Origin: CAYHBS01 sp964360995
GTDB lineage: Bacteria; Patescibacteriota; Minisyncoccia; Ryanbacterales; HO2-45-13
Direction of reading: 5' to 3'
NCBI GenBank assembly: GCA_964360995.1
Contig: CAYHYZ010000019.1
Span: 1 to 13,588, forward strand
DNA length: 13,588 nt
Shown: positions 5,964 to 11,427 of the stretch, piece after piece
Position numbering within the stretch: the stretch's first letter is position 1
Layout: each line of letters opens with the position of its first letter
Translations under genes and position numbers: made by a program
Notes under the pieces: model-generated
Seen by the model: the letters and a program-made list of their open reading frames with translations, nothing else
What the model was told of the DNA's origin: nothing
Database searches by the model: none

Positions 5964-6374
5964 TCAATCCGCTCTGCGCGCGTGATACGTTTGTTTTTCG
6001 GTGTTGTGGTTGAGTATCACGCCAAAGTCTGCGGCGTACCCACTTGCATTCGGTCGGGTGAGCAGGGGTGCGCGGCAGTAACAATTGGAATATGCATGCA
6101 GCGTCACATCGTGTCCTTCTCCAGTGATCATGCCGTCTCCGCGCTCGTTTACCCAATTCCTGATGACGAGCCTCCAGACGATGCTGCACTTCCGGCAATG
6201 ATACCAGCTTTCTCCAATATCGGTGGGGTGGTTGTACCGTACGCCATACATACACTCCATCTGCCCCAGTGGCCCACCGCAAATAAAACACTTAATCAGC
6301 CGCATCGCATTGATGGTTTCGGACACAACCACAGAGAGCAGATGTTCTTTAGAAAGTTTCGGATGTGATCCCAT
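5964..6374 (-). CDS. Zinc-ribbon protein, unknown function
   Basis: This 136-residue protein starts at the ATG at 6374. GGAGG lies six bases upstream, and a good promoter and a terminator bracket the gene, so it is preferred over the open frames on the other strand. The frame runs upstream to 6512, but those codons lie across the promoter. A zinc ribbon is formed by CFICGG (Cys29, Cys32) and WYHCRKC (Cys60, Cys63); CYC at 98-100 may add a ligand. An amphipathic N-terminal region (about 8-27) precedes it. There is no membrane helix. It is a single-gene unit, divergent from uppP. No function is recognised. Confidence 0.75.
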   Translation of the reverse strand: MGSHPKLSKEHLLSVVVSETINAMRLIKCFICGGPLGQMECMYGVRYNHPTDIGESWYHCRKCSIVWRLVIRNWVNERGDGMITGEGHDVTLHAYSNCYCRAPLLTRPNASGYAADFGVILNHNTEKQTYHARRAD

Positions 6375-6404
6375 TATTGTCCTCCACGAACTCAATCTTT
6401 TGGC

Positions 6405-6433
6405 ACTATACTCACAATCAGAAATTTCGTCAA
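6405..6433 (-). promoter_or_regulatory. Promoter of the minus-strand zinc-ribbon gene
   Basis: On the minus strand TTGACG (6428-6433), a 17-base spacer and TATAGT (6405-6410). This is close to the sigma-70 consensus and places the transcript start near 6398, about 24 bases before the ATG. Confidence 0.75.
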
Positions 6434-6444
6434 AACACTGTGCA

Positions 6445-6484
6445 TTGAGAAATGACCATGCGTAATGTACTGTCGACAATGTAC
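6445..6484 (+). promoter_or_regulatory. Promoter candidate for uppP with operator-like repeats
   Basis: TTGAGA (6445-6450), 17 bases and TACTGT (6468-6473). Around the -10 box lies AATGTAC (6464-6470), then TGTCGAC, then AATGTAC again (6478-6484). TGTCGACA (6471-6478) is a perfect palindrome. Such a pattern at the -10/start site could bind a repressor; this is inference. Confidence 0.4.
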
Positions 6485-6512
6485 GATGAATCAGACACAC
6501 TAGGAGTACCAA

Positions 6513-7283
6513 ATGAATTTACTGCAGGCACTTATTCTCAGTGTTGTTGAGGGATTTACAGAATTTTTACCGGTCTCATCAACGGGGCATTTATTGCTTG
6601 CAGGAAAGCTGCTTCATATCGATCCGAGTGCAGTGGTGAAAAGTTTTTATATTAGCATTCAGTGCGCGGCGATTGCATCGGTGGGCGTACTGTATTGGAG
6701 GAAATTTTTTGAATGGAACACGCTCACACGATTGATTGTTGCGTTTATTCCGACGGCAATTGTGGGCGTGACGCTGTACCCCTTCATAAAGGAAGTGTTA
6801 CTCGAAAGTGTGGCCGTTGTTGCGTGGGCATTGATTGCTGGGGGAGTGGTGATGATTGTATTTGAGAAGTATCAAAAACCTTTAATGATCACAGACGGAG
6901 TAAGCGCGTCAAATATATCTTACCCACAAGCGTTCGGTATTGGACTTATGCAATCGCTTGCAGTGATCCCTGGGGTATCTCGCGCGGGAGCAACGATTAT
7001 TGGAGGCATGGCAGTCGGCGTAGATCGAAAGCGTATTGTAGAGTTCTCGTTCTTACTTGCCGTGCCCACTATGATTGCCGCAACCGCACTGGACGCAATA
7101 AAAACAATACAGACCTTTCAATTTGCTGATCTCCCGGTATTTCTCATTGGTTTCACTGGCGCATTTCTTACCGCGCTTGCGAGCATTACCTGGTTGCTTG
7201 CGTATATTCGTACGCACTCATTCAGTGCGTTTGGATATTACCGCATTGTCATTGGCGTCCTTTTTTTATTATTTGTATTGTAA
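6513..7283 (+). CDS. uppP: Undecaprenyl-diphosphatase UppP (BacA family)
   Basis: This 256-residue integral membrane enzyme removes a phosphate from undecaprenyl diphosphate to regenerate the lipid carrier for peptidoglycan and other envelope glycans. The family motifs are clear: VEGFTEFLPVSSTGHL (12-27) with Glu13, Glu17, Ser22/23 and His26, and PGVSRAGAT (153-161) with Arg157. The second motif normally reads PGxSRSxxT; here the second Ser is Ala158. Hydrophobic segments cover most of the length, as expected for a protein of about eight helices. AGGAG at 6502-6506 sets the start. The gene for a DFNGDG protein follows after 19 bases. UppP also confers some bacitracin resistance when abundant (known of the family). 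Confidence 0.96.
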   Translation: MNLLQALILSVVEGFTEFLPVSSTGHLLLAGKLLHIDPSAVVKSFYISIQCAAIASVGVLYWRKFFEWNTLTRLIVAFIPTAIVGVTLYPFIKEVLLESVAVVAWALIAGGVVMIVFEKYQKPLMITDGVSASNISYPQAFGIGLMQSLAVIPGVSRAGATIIGGMAVGVDRKRIVEFSFLLAVPTMIAATALDAIKTIQTFQFADLPVFLIGFTGAFLTALASITWLLAYIRTHSFSAFGYYRIVIGVLFLLFVL

Positions 7284-7302
7284 TGCGCGAAGCAATAAGT
7301 AT

Positions 7303-7833
7303 ATGAGCAAACAACAAGCTTTTATTATTTTGGGAGCATTATTACTCGTCGGCGCTTTGTGGTGGGTACTCGGGCGCGCACCGGAGGAGGTAACGCAAGG
7401 CGTGGGATATAAAGACGCTACGTATACCATAGAAGGCGTCGCAGTAACCTTGGTGAATGGAAAAGTAGAAACTGAAATTACGTCTGGGTCTGCATCAACA
7501 CTGGTGACCACGTATTTTGGTAATGAAGCACGCAGCGATTTTAATGGCGACGGAATGGAAGATATTGGATTTTTACTCACGCAAAGTGGGGGAGGAAGCG
7601 GAATGTTTTTTTACGCCGTCGTGGCGCTGAAGGGCGAGTATGGATATCGCGGCACGAACGGCGTGCTTCTCGGAGATCGTATTGCACCGCAAACTACCGA
7701 AGGGCGTGACGGCGTGCTGATCGTAAATTTTGCTGATCGCGCGGAGGGTGAGCCTATGACCACGAGACCAAGTGTTGGAAAATCCCTTTACTTACGTATT
7801 GAGGACGGAGCATTGCGTCTGATGGAGCGATAA
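7303..7833 (+). CDS. Signal-anchor protein with a DFNGDG calcium-type motif
   Basis: From the ATG at 7303 this is a 176-residue protein. Residues 6-24 form a hydrophobic signal anchor, and the rest should lie outside the membrane. DFNGDGMED (79-87) has the Asp/Asn/Gly spacing of an EF-hand or FG-GAP calcium loop. It is followed by GGGSGMFFYAVVAL and later GDRIAPQTTE and NFADR, which recall a conserved CPR family of exported proteins with no known role. The frame is open upstream to 7123, inside uppP, but those codons are not supported. No clear Shine-Dalgarno site is present. The 19-base gap suggests cotranscription with uppP. It may be an envelope protein linked to cell-wall work (inference). 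Confidence 0.8.
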   Translation: MSKQQAFIILGALLLVGALWWVLGRAPEEVTQGVGYKDATYTIEGVAVTLVNGKVETEITSGSASTLVTTYFGNEARSDFNGDGMEDIGFLLTQSGGGSGMFFYAVVALKGEYGYRGTNGVLLGDRIAPQTTEGRDGVLIVNFADRAEGEPMTTRPSVGKSLYLRIEDGALRLMER

Positions 7834-7838
7834 GGGGT

Positions 7839-7857
7839 AGTGCGACCGCACTCTTTA
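7839..7857 (+). terminator. Weak terminator after the DFNGDG protein gene
   Basis: AGTGCGACCGCACT (7839-7852) is a near-perfect palindrome and is followed by the T-rich CTTTACTTT. The T run is broken, so the call is tentative. Confidence 0.4.
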
Positions 7858-7882
7858 CTTTCTATCGCTCACGGCGTAGCAT
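7854..7882 (+). promoter_or_regulatory. Promoter candidate for the gene at 7915
   Basis: TTTACT (7854-7859), a 17-base spacer and TAGCAT (7877-7882). Both boxes match the consensus at four of six positions. The start codon lies 32 bases after the -10 box. Confidence 0.4.
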
Positions 7883-7914
7883 GTGGGTGAAATCTTTGGG
7901 AGTAGGAGTAGTAG

Positions 7915-8277
7915 ATGAAAATACCTCGTCGGATTCGCTCGGAAACTGCGCTCGACGCTATCGAGAATCAATACCTCACGGACGAGTGCGAGTTGAGGGA
8001 AGGCTCGTACTATCACAAACGATGTGGCAAGAAGCTTGAGGCGGCGCAAGTGCGCGTCATCGTGTGTGTTCCCGGGAATGATGGCGGTGAGCCTATCGAG
8101 CAGGGACGTATCAGTTCTTGGTATTGTCCGCTCTGCGACAGAAAGAAGGTGCGGTACGGAGTGTACAAGAAGGTGCTTCGTGTCATCCCCTCAGCGCTCC
8201 GCAATCTTGGGATGGATGAGGCGGAGAGCGTTTTCAATGACCCCATTCCGCGCCTGAACGGACACGCGATCCATTAG
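7915..8277 (+). CDS. Small protein with a zinc-ribbon-like Cys/His pattern
   Basis: This 120-residue protein has YHKRCG (His34, Cys37) and WYCPLC (Cys71, Cys74), a possible CHCC zinc-binding site. Cys25 and Cys51 are additional. The N-terminus is basic (MKIPRRIRSE). There is no membrane helix, so it should be cytosolic. AGGAG at 7904-7908 sets the start, six bases upstream. It stands alone between a promoter candidate and a strong terminator. I do not recognise a family. Its size and style resemble the minus-strand zinc-ribbon gene at 5964-6374. Confidence 0.72.
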   Translation: MKIPRRIRSETALDAIENQYLTDECELREGSYYHKRCGKKLEAAQVRVIVCVPGNDGGEPIEQGRISSWYCPLCDRKKVRYGVYKKVLRVIPSALRNLGMDEAESVFNDPIPRLNGHAIH

Positions 8278-8282
8278 TTTCT

Positions 8283-8317
8283 ATGCCCCCGAGCCGATGC
8301 AGGCGAGGGGGCATTTT
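8283..8317 (+). terminator. Terminator of the gene at 7915
   Basis: ATGCCCCC (8283-8290) pairs with GGGGGCAT (8307-8314). An inner GCC/GGC pair lies within the loop, and the T run starts at the end of the stem. Confidence 0.85.
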
Positions 8318-8342
8318 CTATATGCGCCGGCATCTTTTAACG

Positions 8343-8351
8343 TGGTATACT
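8343..8351 (+). promoter_or_regulatory. Extended -10 promoter for the DedA operon
   Basis: TGG plus TATACT (8346-8351). No -35 box is seen. Transcription would start near 8358, three bases before the ATG at 8361, giving an almost leaderless message. Confidence 0.55.
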
Positions 8352-8360
8352 ATTCCAACG

Positions 8361-8978
8361 ATGGACGGAGCGATCGCAATACAAGCGGTAATATCGTGGC
8401 TACAGGTGCACATGCCATACACGTTTTTTATACCATTACTGGGAGCGTTTTTTGGGGGAGAAGAGACGATTTTAATTATTGCAATGCTTTCCGCAACCGG
8501 CGCGCTGTCGTTTCAGGAGGTACTAATGTTTTCATTTCTCGGAACCATGCTGTCGGACTTTTGTTGGTTTCAATTTGGAAAATACGCGATGGAGCGCTTG
8601 GAGCGTCGTCCCAATATAAAAAACAAGTTCGTCATGGTTGCCGATTTTATTCGCACCGTCGCGCGTGGGAGAACATTTATCGCGTTACTGATTACGAAAT
8701 TTTTGTACGGCACGCGCATTATCATGATTTTTTATCTCAGCAAAATACAGTTATCCTTTAGGCAATTCTTCATTTATAACAGCATCGTCACCGCAATTTG
8801 GAGTATTGCAGTGTGCGCGCTCGGATATTACGCGGGGAAGGGAGTGATGGGGCTCCTCGACGCGTATCATAATCTTGCATATAGTTTGAGTATTGTTGCC
8901 GCAGTCATATTAGTTATTTATATATTGCGCATATGGTTGAATCGCATTCTCGTAGAAGGAGCACGTCAATCACCATAG
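8361..8978 (+). CDS. DedA-family membrane protein (VTT/SNARE-associated domain)
   Basis: From the ATG at 8361 this is a 205-residue protein with about five hydrophobic segments (about 20-46, 52-72, 105-127, 136-160, 172-195). FFGGEETILIIAMLSATG (30-47) matches the acidic, Gly-rich re-entrant region of DedA. LGTMLSDFCWFQFGKY (60-75) matches the G-xxxx-D-xxxx-GxY stretch. GRTFIALLITKFLYGTR (103-119) matches the F-xR-xxP-xxR stretch, though the Pro is not conserved. Some DedA proteins flip undecaprenyl phosphate across the membrane; which substrate this one moves is inference. An earlier in-frame ATG at 8283 lies inside the preceding terminator and is rejected. The hydrolase gene overlaps its end by 46 bases. 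Confidence 0.88.
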   Translation: MDGAIAIQAVISWLQVHMPYTFFIPLLGAFFGGEETILIIAMLSATGALSFQEVLMFSFLGTMLSDFCWFQFGKYAMERLERRPNIKNKFVMVADFIRTVARGRTFIALLITKFLYGTRIIMIFYLSKIQLSFRQFFIYNSIVTAIWSIAVCALGYYAGKGVMGLLDAYHNLAYSLSIVAAVILVIYILRIWLNRILVEGARQSP

Positions 8979-9706
8979 CGCCAACACATCCAGAAAGAGT
9001 CATTGTGCTCTTTCATGGGTATACCGGAAGTCCGGGTGAATTTGGCGCACTTCCAGAATATCTTTCTCGTGAATTCAATGCGATTGTACACATCCCGTTA
9101 TTGCCCGGGCATTGTACGCGCGTGGAAGAGTTGTTTGACATTAGTTATGAGCAGTTGAGCGAAGCGGCGGAGCGCGCAGTGACCGATATGCAGATGAAAA
9201 ATTTACCCGTTGCGATCGGAGGCCATAGTTTTGGCGGATATTTAGCTATGCAGTCGGCGTCGTCCACCCGCCCCGCCGCAGTATTTTCAACGGTCACCCC
9301 TTACCAACTTCGGTGGAAATATTCCATGCCGTTATTACATGTGTTGGGAAAAGTGCGGCCACTCTGGAATAAGCGCCTCAGCCCCGAAGAATTATCGGAG
9401 CGTAGGCGGATTGGATCATATCATCAAATGCCTGCAATCGGTCTTGCGATGGTACAAGAGGGGAATAAGCGCATGCCAAAGGCGCTTGAGGATGTGCGTT
9501 GTCCGATACTCACAATTCACGCTGAGCATGATTTACTCGCACTCCCCAGTAGTGCCGATGCGCTGATCTCTTGCTCTCCCTCGCTGGTACGAGAATCGCA
9601 CGTCATTGCCAATGGAAGGCACAGTTTATTTTTAAGTCAAGATTCACACATTGTTCGTAATATTATTACCCAGTTTCTTAGTCGTGCATTCATATCAGAT
9701 ATATGA
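8933..9706 (+). CDS. Alpha/beta hydrolase, Est30-like carboxylesterase
   Basis: This 257-residue protein is a serine hydrolase. HGYTGSP (28-34) provides the oxyanion loop, GGHSFGG (96-102) holds the nucleophile Ser99, HAEHDLL (196-202) holds Asp200 and NGRHSLF (227-233) holds His230, a full catalytic triad. The HGYTG start, the LPGHCTR segment and the overall length match small monoacylglycerol lipase/carboxylesterase enzymes of the Est30 type. It is likely cytosolic. The natural substrate is unknown; short acyl esters are usual in the family. Its start overlaps the DedA gene by 46 bases and has no clear ribosome site, so it probably depends on coupling. Its stop overlaps the glycosyltransferase start in an ATGA. 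Confidence 0.9.
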   Translation: MVESHSRRRSTSITIAPTHPERVIVLFHGYTGSPGEFGALPEYLSREFNAIVHIPLLPGHCTRVEELFDISYEQLSEAAERAVTDMQMKNLPVAIGGHSFGGYLAMQSASSTRPAAVFSTVTPYQLRWKYSMPLLHVLGKVRPLWNKRLSPEELSERRRIGSYHQMPAIGLAMVQEGNKRMPKALEDVRCPILTIHAEHDLLALPSSADALISCSPSLVRESHVIANGRHSLFLSQDSHIVRNIITQFLSRAFISDI

Positions 9707-10362
9707 CCAAATCCATCGTTACCGCAGTCATTGCGACGTATAACGAAGAAGAGAGAATTTTACCTGTACTTGATACGCTAGTGCGGTGTTCTGACGTGCA
9801 TGAAATTATTGTGGTGGACGATGGTTCCCGATCTCCTGTAAATGTCTATGCGTCGAAATATCCAACAGTGCGATTTCTGACGCACGAGCGCAATAAAGGG
9901 AAGGCCGCCGCAATGGAAACGGGCGTGCAAGCGGCGAAAGGGGAATACATTTTTTTCTGCGATGCGGATTTACTCGGTTTACAACCAGAACACGTGTCGG
10001 GCATGATTCGTCCGGTGCTTGATGGAACGTATCAAACATTTATTGGTATTCGCTTCAATCCTGAACAGCGCGCGGTGAAACTTTTTGCACTTAATTCCGG
10101 TGAACGATGCGTAAAAAAATCTGACTGGAACGCACTTCCGCAGTTTTATAAAACAGGATTTCGCATCGAGACCGGGCTCAACTTTCGCGTAAAAAAAAGC
10201 GGAGGAAAAATGGGGTACGCAGTATTTCCATATCGACAAACAATCAAAGAAAAGAAGTGGGGATTTTGGAGGGGGCTCCGTCAGCGTTGGATTATGACAA
10301 AAGAAGTTGGCGTGACATATTGCTATATTGTGTTCTACGATTTTTGGAAACGCACCTCGTAA
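9703..10362 (+). CDS. Family 2 glycosyltransferase
   Basis: This 219-residue protein has a GT-A fold. VIATYNEEERI (9-19) is the nucleotide-binding start, EIIVVDDGS (34-42) follows, and NKGKAAAMETG (64-74) and YIFFCDAD (82-89) lead into the metal-binding DxD at 87-89. It resembles dolichyl-phosphate-mannose-synthase-like enzymes that load a sugar on a lipid carrier or glycan. There is no convincing membrane helix, although the C-terminus has a hydrophobic, aromatic patch (CYIVFYDFW). The start overlaps the hydrolase stop by ATGA. It is the last gene of the DedA-hydrolase-glycosyltransferase operon. The sugar and acceptor cannot be predicted. Confidence 0.92.
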   Translation: MTKSIVTAVIATYNEEERILPVLDTLVRCSDVHEIIVVDDGSRSPVNVYASKYPTVRFLTHERNKGKAAAMETGVQAAKGEYIFFCDADLLGLQPEHVSGMIRPVLDGTYQTFIGIRFNPEQRAVKLFALNSGERCVKKSDWNALPQFYKTGFRIETGLNFRVKKSGGKMGYAVFPYRQTIKEKKWGFWRGLRQRWIMTKEVGVTYCYIVFYDFWKRTS

Positions 10363-10382
10363 TGCGCGACGCGCCGATACAC

Positions 10383-10411
10383 TAGACAAAATGAAGTCAA
10401 TGTGGTATCCT
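10383..10411 (+). promoter_or_regulatory. Promoter of the two small membrane-protein genes
   Basis: TAGACA (10383-10388), a 17-base spacer ending in TGG, and TATCCT (10406-10411). The extended -10 and the -35 box support each other. Transcription would start near 10418. Confidence 0.65.
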
Positions 10412-10445
10412 ATTTTTTGAACATTGATCATTAAAGGAGGGCAAC

Positions 10446-10592
10446 GTGATACTTCTCCTCAAGTTTCTTTTCTGGATGTTACTTGGCTGCGCGCTCCTGG
10501 CCTTCGTGTTTTACTTGGGTGTCAGGTGCATGCAGCAGGATATGCGCGGCGGCGTGTACCTTTTCAAGCAAGGGCGGGATCCAAAACCGTAA
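10446..10592 (+). CDS. 48-residue single-helix membrane protein
   Basis: A GTG start at 10446 has a full AAAGGAGG at 10433-10440, five bases upstream. The protein begins MILLLKFLFWMLLGCALL and is hydrophobic to about residue 25. A short polar tail ends KQGRDPKP, so one helix with a cytosolic or outer tail is expected. A larger overlapping frame (from 10424) has no such signals. The next gene starts 15 bases later, so they form a pair. No family is recognised. Such a short gene is easily missed by gene callers. Confidence 0.75.
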   Translation: MILLLKFLFWMLLGCALLAFVFYLGVRCMQQDMRGGVYLFKQGRDPKP

Positions 10593-10607
10593 GAGAGGTG
10601 AGCACAG

Positions 10608-10913
10608 ATGGAGATTTGGCAATGGATGTATTTTGCGCTCGTGCTCGTCGCAATCATTGTATGGACGAGATGGCTTGTGCACAGAATGCGCGCTGATGCG
10701 GAGGCTACAGAGCGGGAGATCGCGCATCTCGAAATACATTTACGCAATGACATGATAGAAGAGCCCTGCCGATGTGAGTGTCGCGATCCATCGTGTGGCT
10801 TGGATACCGACCAATTGCGAGGAGAGATACTCTGCACTCGGCAAGTCCCGACCGATGATTCATTCTTGAATCCGTCGGCCACGAAGGCGCTCAGCAAGCG
10901 CACCTTGCACTAG
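10608..10913 (+). CDS. Membrane-anchored protein with a Cys cluster
   Basis: This 101-residue protein has one hydrophobic helix (about 5-24). A charged region (about 26-48) follows that could form a short coiled coil. Then comes the cluster CRCECRDPSC (Cys54, 56, 58, 63), with Cys76 further on. GAGGTG at 10594-10599 serves the start. It is cotranscribed with the 48-residue gene and ends before a strong terminator. The Cys cluster could bind a metal or an Fe-S cluster or be redox active; none is shown. I do not recognise a family. Confidence 0.72.
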   Translation: MEIWQWMYFALVLVAIIVWTRWLVHRMRADAEATEREIAHLEIHLRNDMIEEPCRCECRDPSCGLDTDQLRGEILCTRQVPTDDSFLNPSATKALSKRTLH

Positions 10914-10937
10914 GGATGAATCACAATATAACAGCAA

Positions 10938-10969
10938 TGTCCCGAGCCAGTAGTGGTTCGGGGCATTTT
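10938..10969 (+). terminator. Terminator of the small membrane-protein pair
   Basis: TGTCCCGAGCC (10938-10948) pairs with GGTTCGGGGCA (10955-10965), with two G-T wobbles, followed by TTTT. Confidence 0.85.
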
Positions 10970-11018
10970 CTTATTATGCAGCAATGTAATTTCCGCGGAC
11001 ACAATTATCCACATGAAA

Positions 11019-11047
11019 TTGACAAATAGCAAAATATATGATATAAA
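11019..11047 (+). promoter_or_regulatory. Strong sigma-70-type promoter
   Basis: TTGACA (11019-11024) matches the -35 consensus exactly. A 17-base spacer leads to TATAAA (11042-11047). The surrounding AT-rich DNA adds to its strength. It drives the 39-residue gene, with a leader of about 24 bases. Confidence 0.85.
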
Positions 11048-11077
11048 TAATCTGTAAGATTCAGGAGGAGGTGGCTT

Positions 11078-11197
11078 ATGTTCATCATCGCTCCGTTACT
11101 CGGAATCGTGTCGCTTGTGGTGATCGTGTACGTTTCGATAGGGTACATAGTCCCATCTGATGCGGTTTTCGCGGAGCGGGTGAAAGAGAACAATTAA
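11078..11197 (+). CDS. 39-residue single-helix membrane protein
   Basis: The ATG at 11078 follows AGGAGGAGG (11063-11071). The protein begins MFIIAPLLGIVSLVVIVYV, continues through a hydrophobic helix to about residue 25, and ends in a charged tail (FAERVKENN). A near-perfect promoter, a strong ribosome site and hairpins on both sides argue that this tiny frame is real. It is a stand-alone unit. The function is unknown; the tail could be a docking or degradation signal. Confidence 0.75.
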   Translation: MFIIAPLLGIVSLVVIVYVSIGYIVPSDAVFAERVKENN

Positions 11198-11213
11198 CCC
11201 CTTCGCACAAAAC

Positions 11214-11236
11214 GCCCCGCGCTGGATGCGCGGGGC
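11214..11236. terminator. GC-rich hairpin after the 39-residue gene
   Basis: GCCCCGCGC (11214-11222) pairs perfectly with GCGCGGGGC (11228-11236) around TGGAT. No T run follows on the plus strand; AAAAC precedes it, so a T run exists for the minus strand. It may stop or stabilise the plus-strand message. Confidence 0.55.
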
Positions 11237-11260
11237 AATACTATGCACGGGGAGGTAATG

Positions 11261-11284
11261 GAACGAGCATGCTCGTTCTTTTTT
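11261..11284 (+). terminator. Palindromic terminator upstream of the Nramp-like gene
   Basis: GAACGAGCATGCTCGTTC (11261-11278) is a perfect palindrome followed by six Ts. It lies between the 39-residue gene and the next promoter. It directly follows an ATG at 11258 that has GGGGAGG just before it. Confidence 0.7.
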
Positions 11285-11376
11285 GTATTCTTGGTAGTCC
11301 GGATGTTCTCCCCGTATTGTGCGTCCATCAATCTTTCAAGGGGAGGAATGCCAGACACATAAGACGAACGGCCATA

Positions 11377-11385
11377 TGGTATACT
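11377..11385 (+). promoter_or_regulatory. Extended -10 promoter for the Nramp-like operon
   Basis: TGG plus TATACT (11380-11385), the same TGGTATACTAT seen before the DedA gene. No -35 box is visible. It would leave a leader of about 36 bases. Confidence 0.5.
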
Positions 11386-11427
11386 ATAAAAAATAGCACA
11401 TCGATTACGCGTAGCAATACGAAAGGC

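Noticed and set aside
5949..6368. 139-codon plus-strand frame opposite the zinc-ribbon gene
   Set aside because: It starts beside the minus-strand terminator, has no ribosome site, and lies opposite a gene with promoter, start site, Cys pairs and terminator.
7123..7302. Longer N-terminus for the DFNGDG protein
   Set aside because: The extra codons lie inside uppP in another frame; the signal-anchor start at 7303 is typical of an exported protein.
10424..10755. Two overlapping 90-codon plus-strand frames (10424-10696 and 10483-10755)
   Set aside because: Neither has a ribosome site, and both conflict with the 48- and 101-residue genes, which have strong signals.
11240..11260. Possible yybP-ykoY (manganese) riboswitch before the Nramp-like gene
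   Set aside because: Only GGGGAG is shared. The paired loops are missing, and the likely promoter lies downstream of this point.
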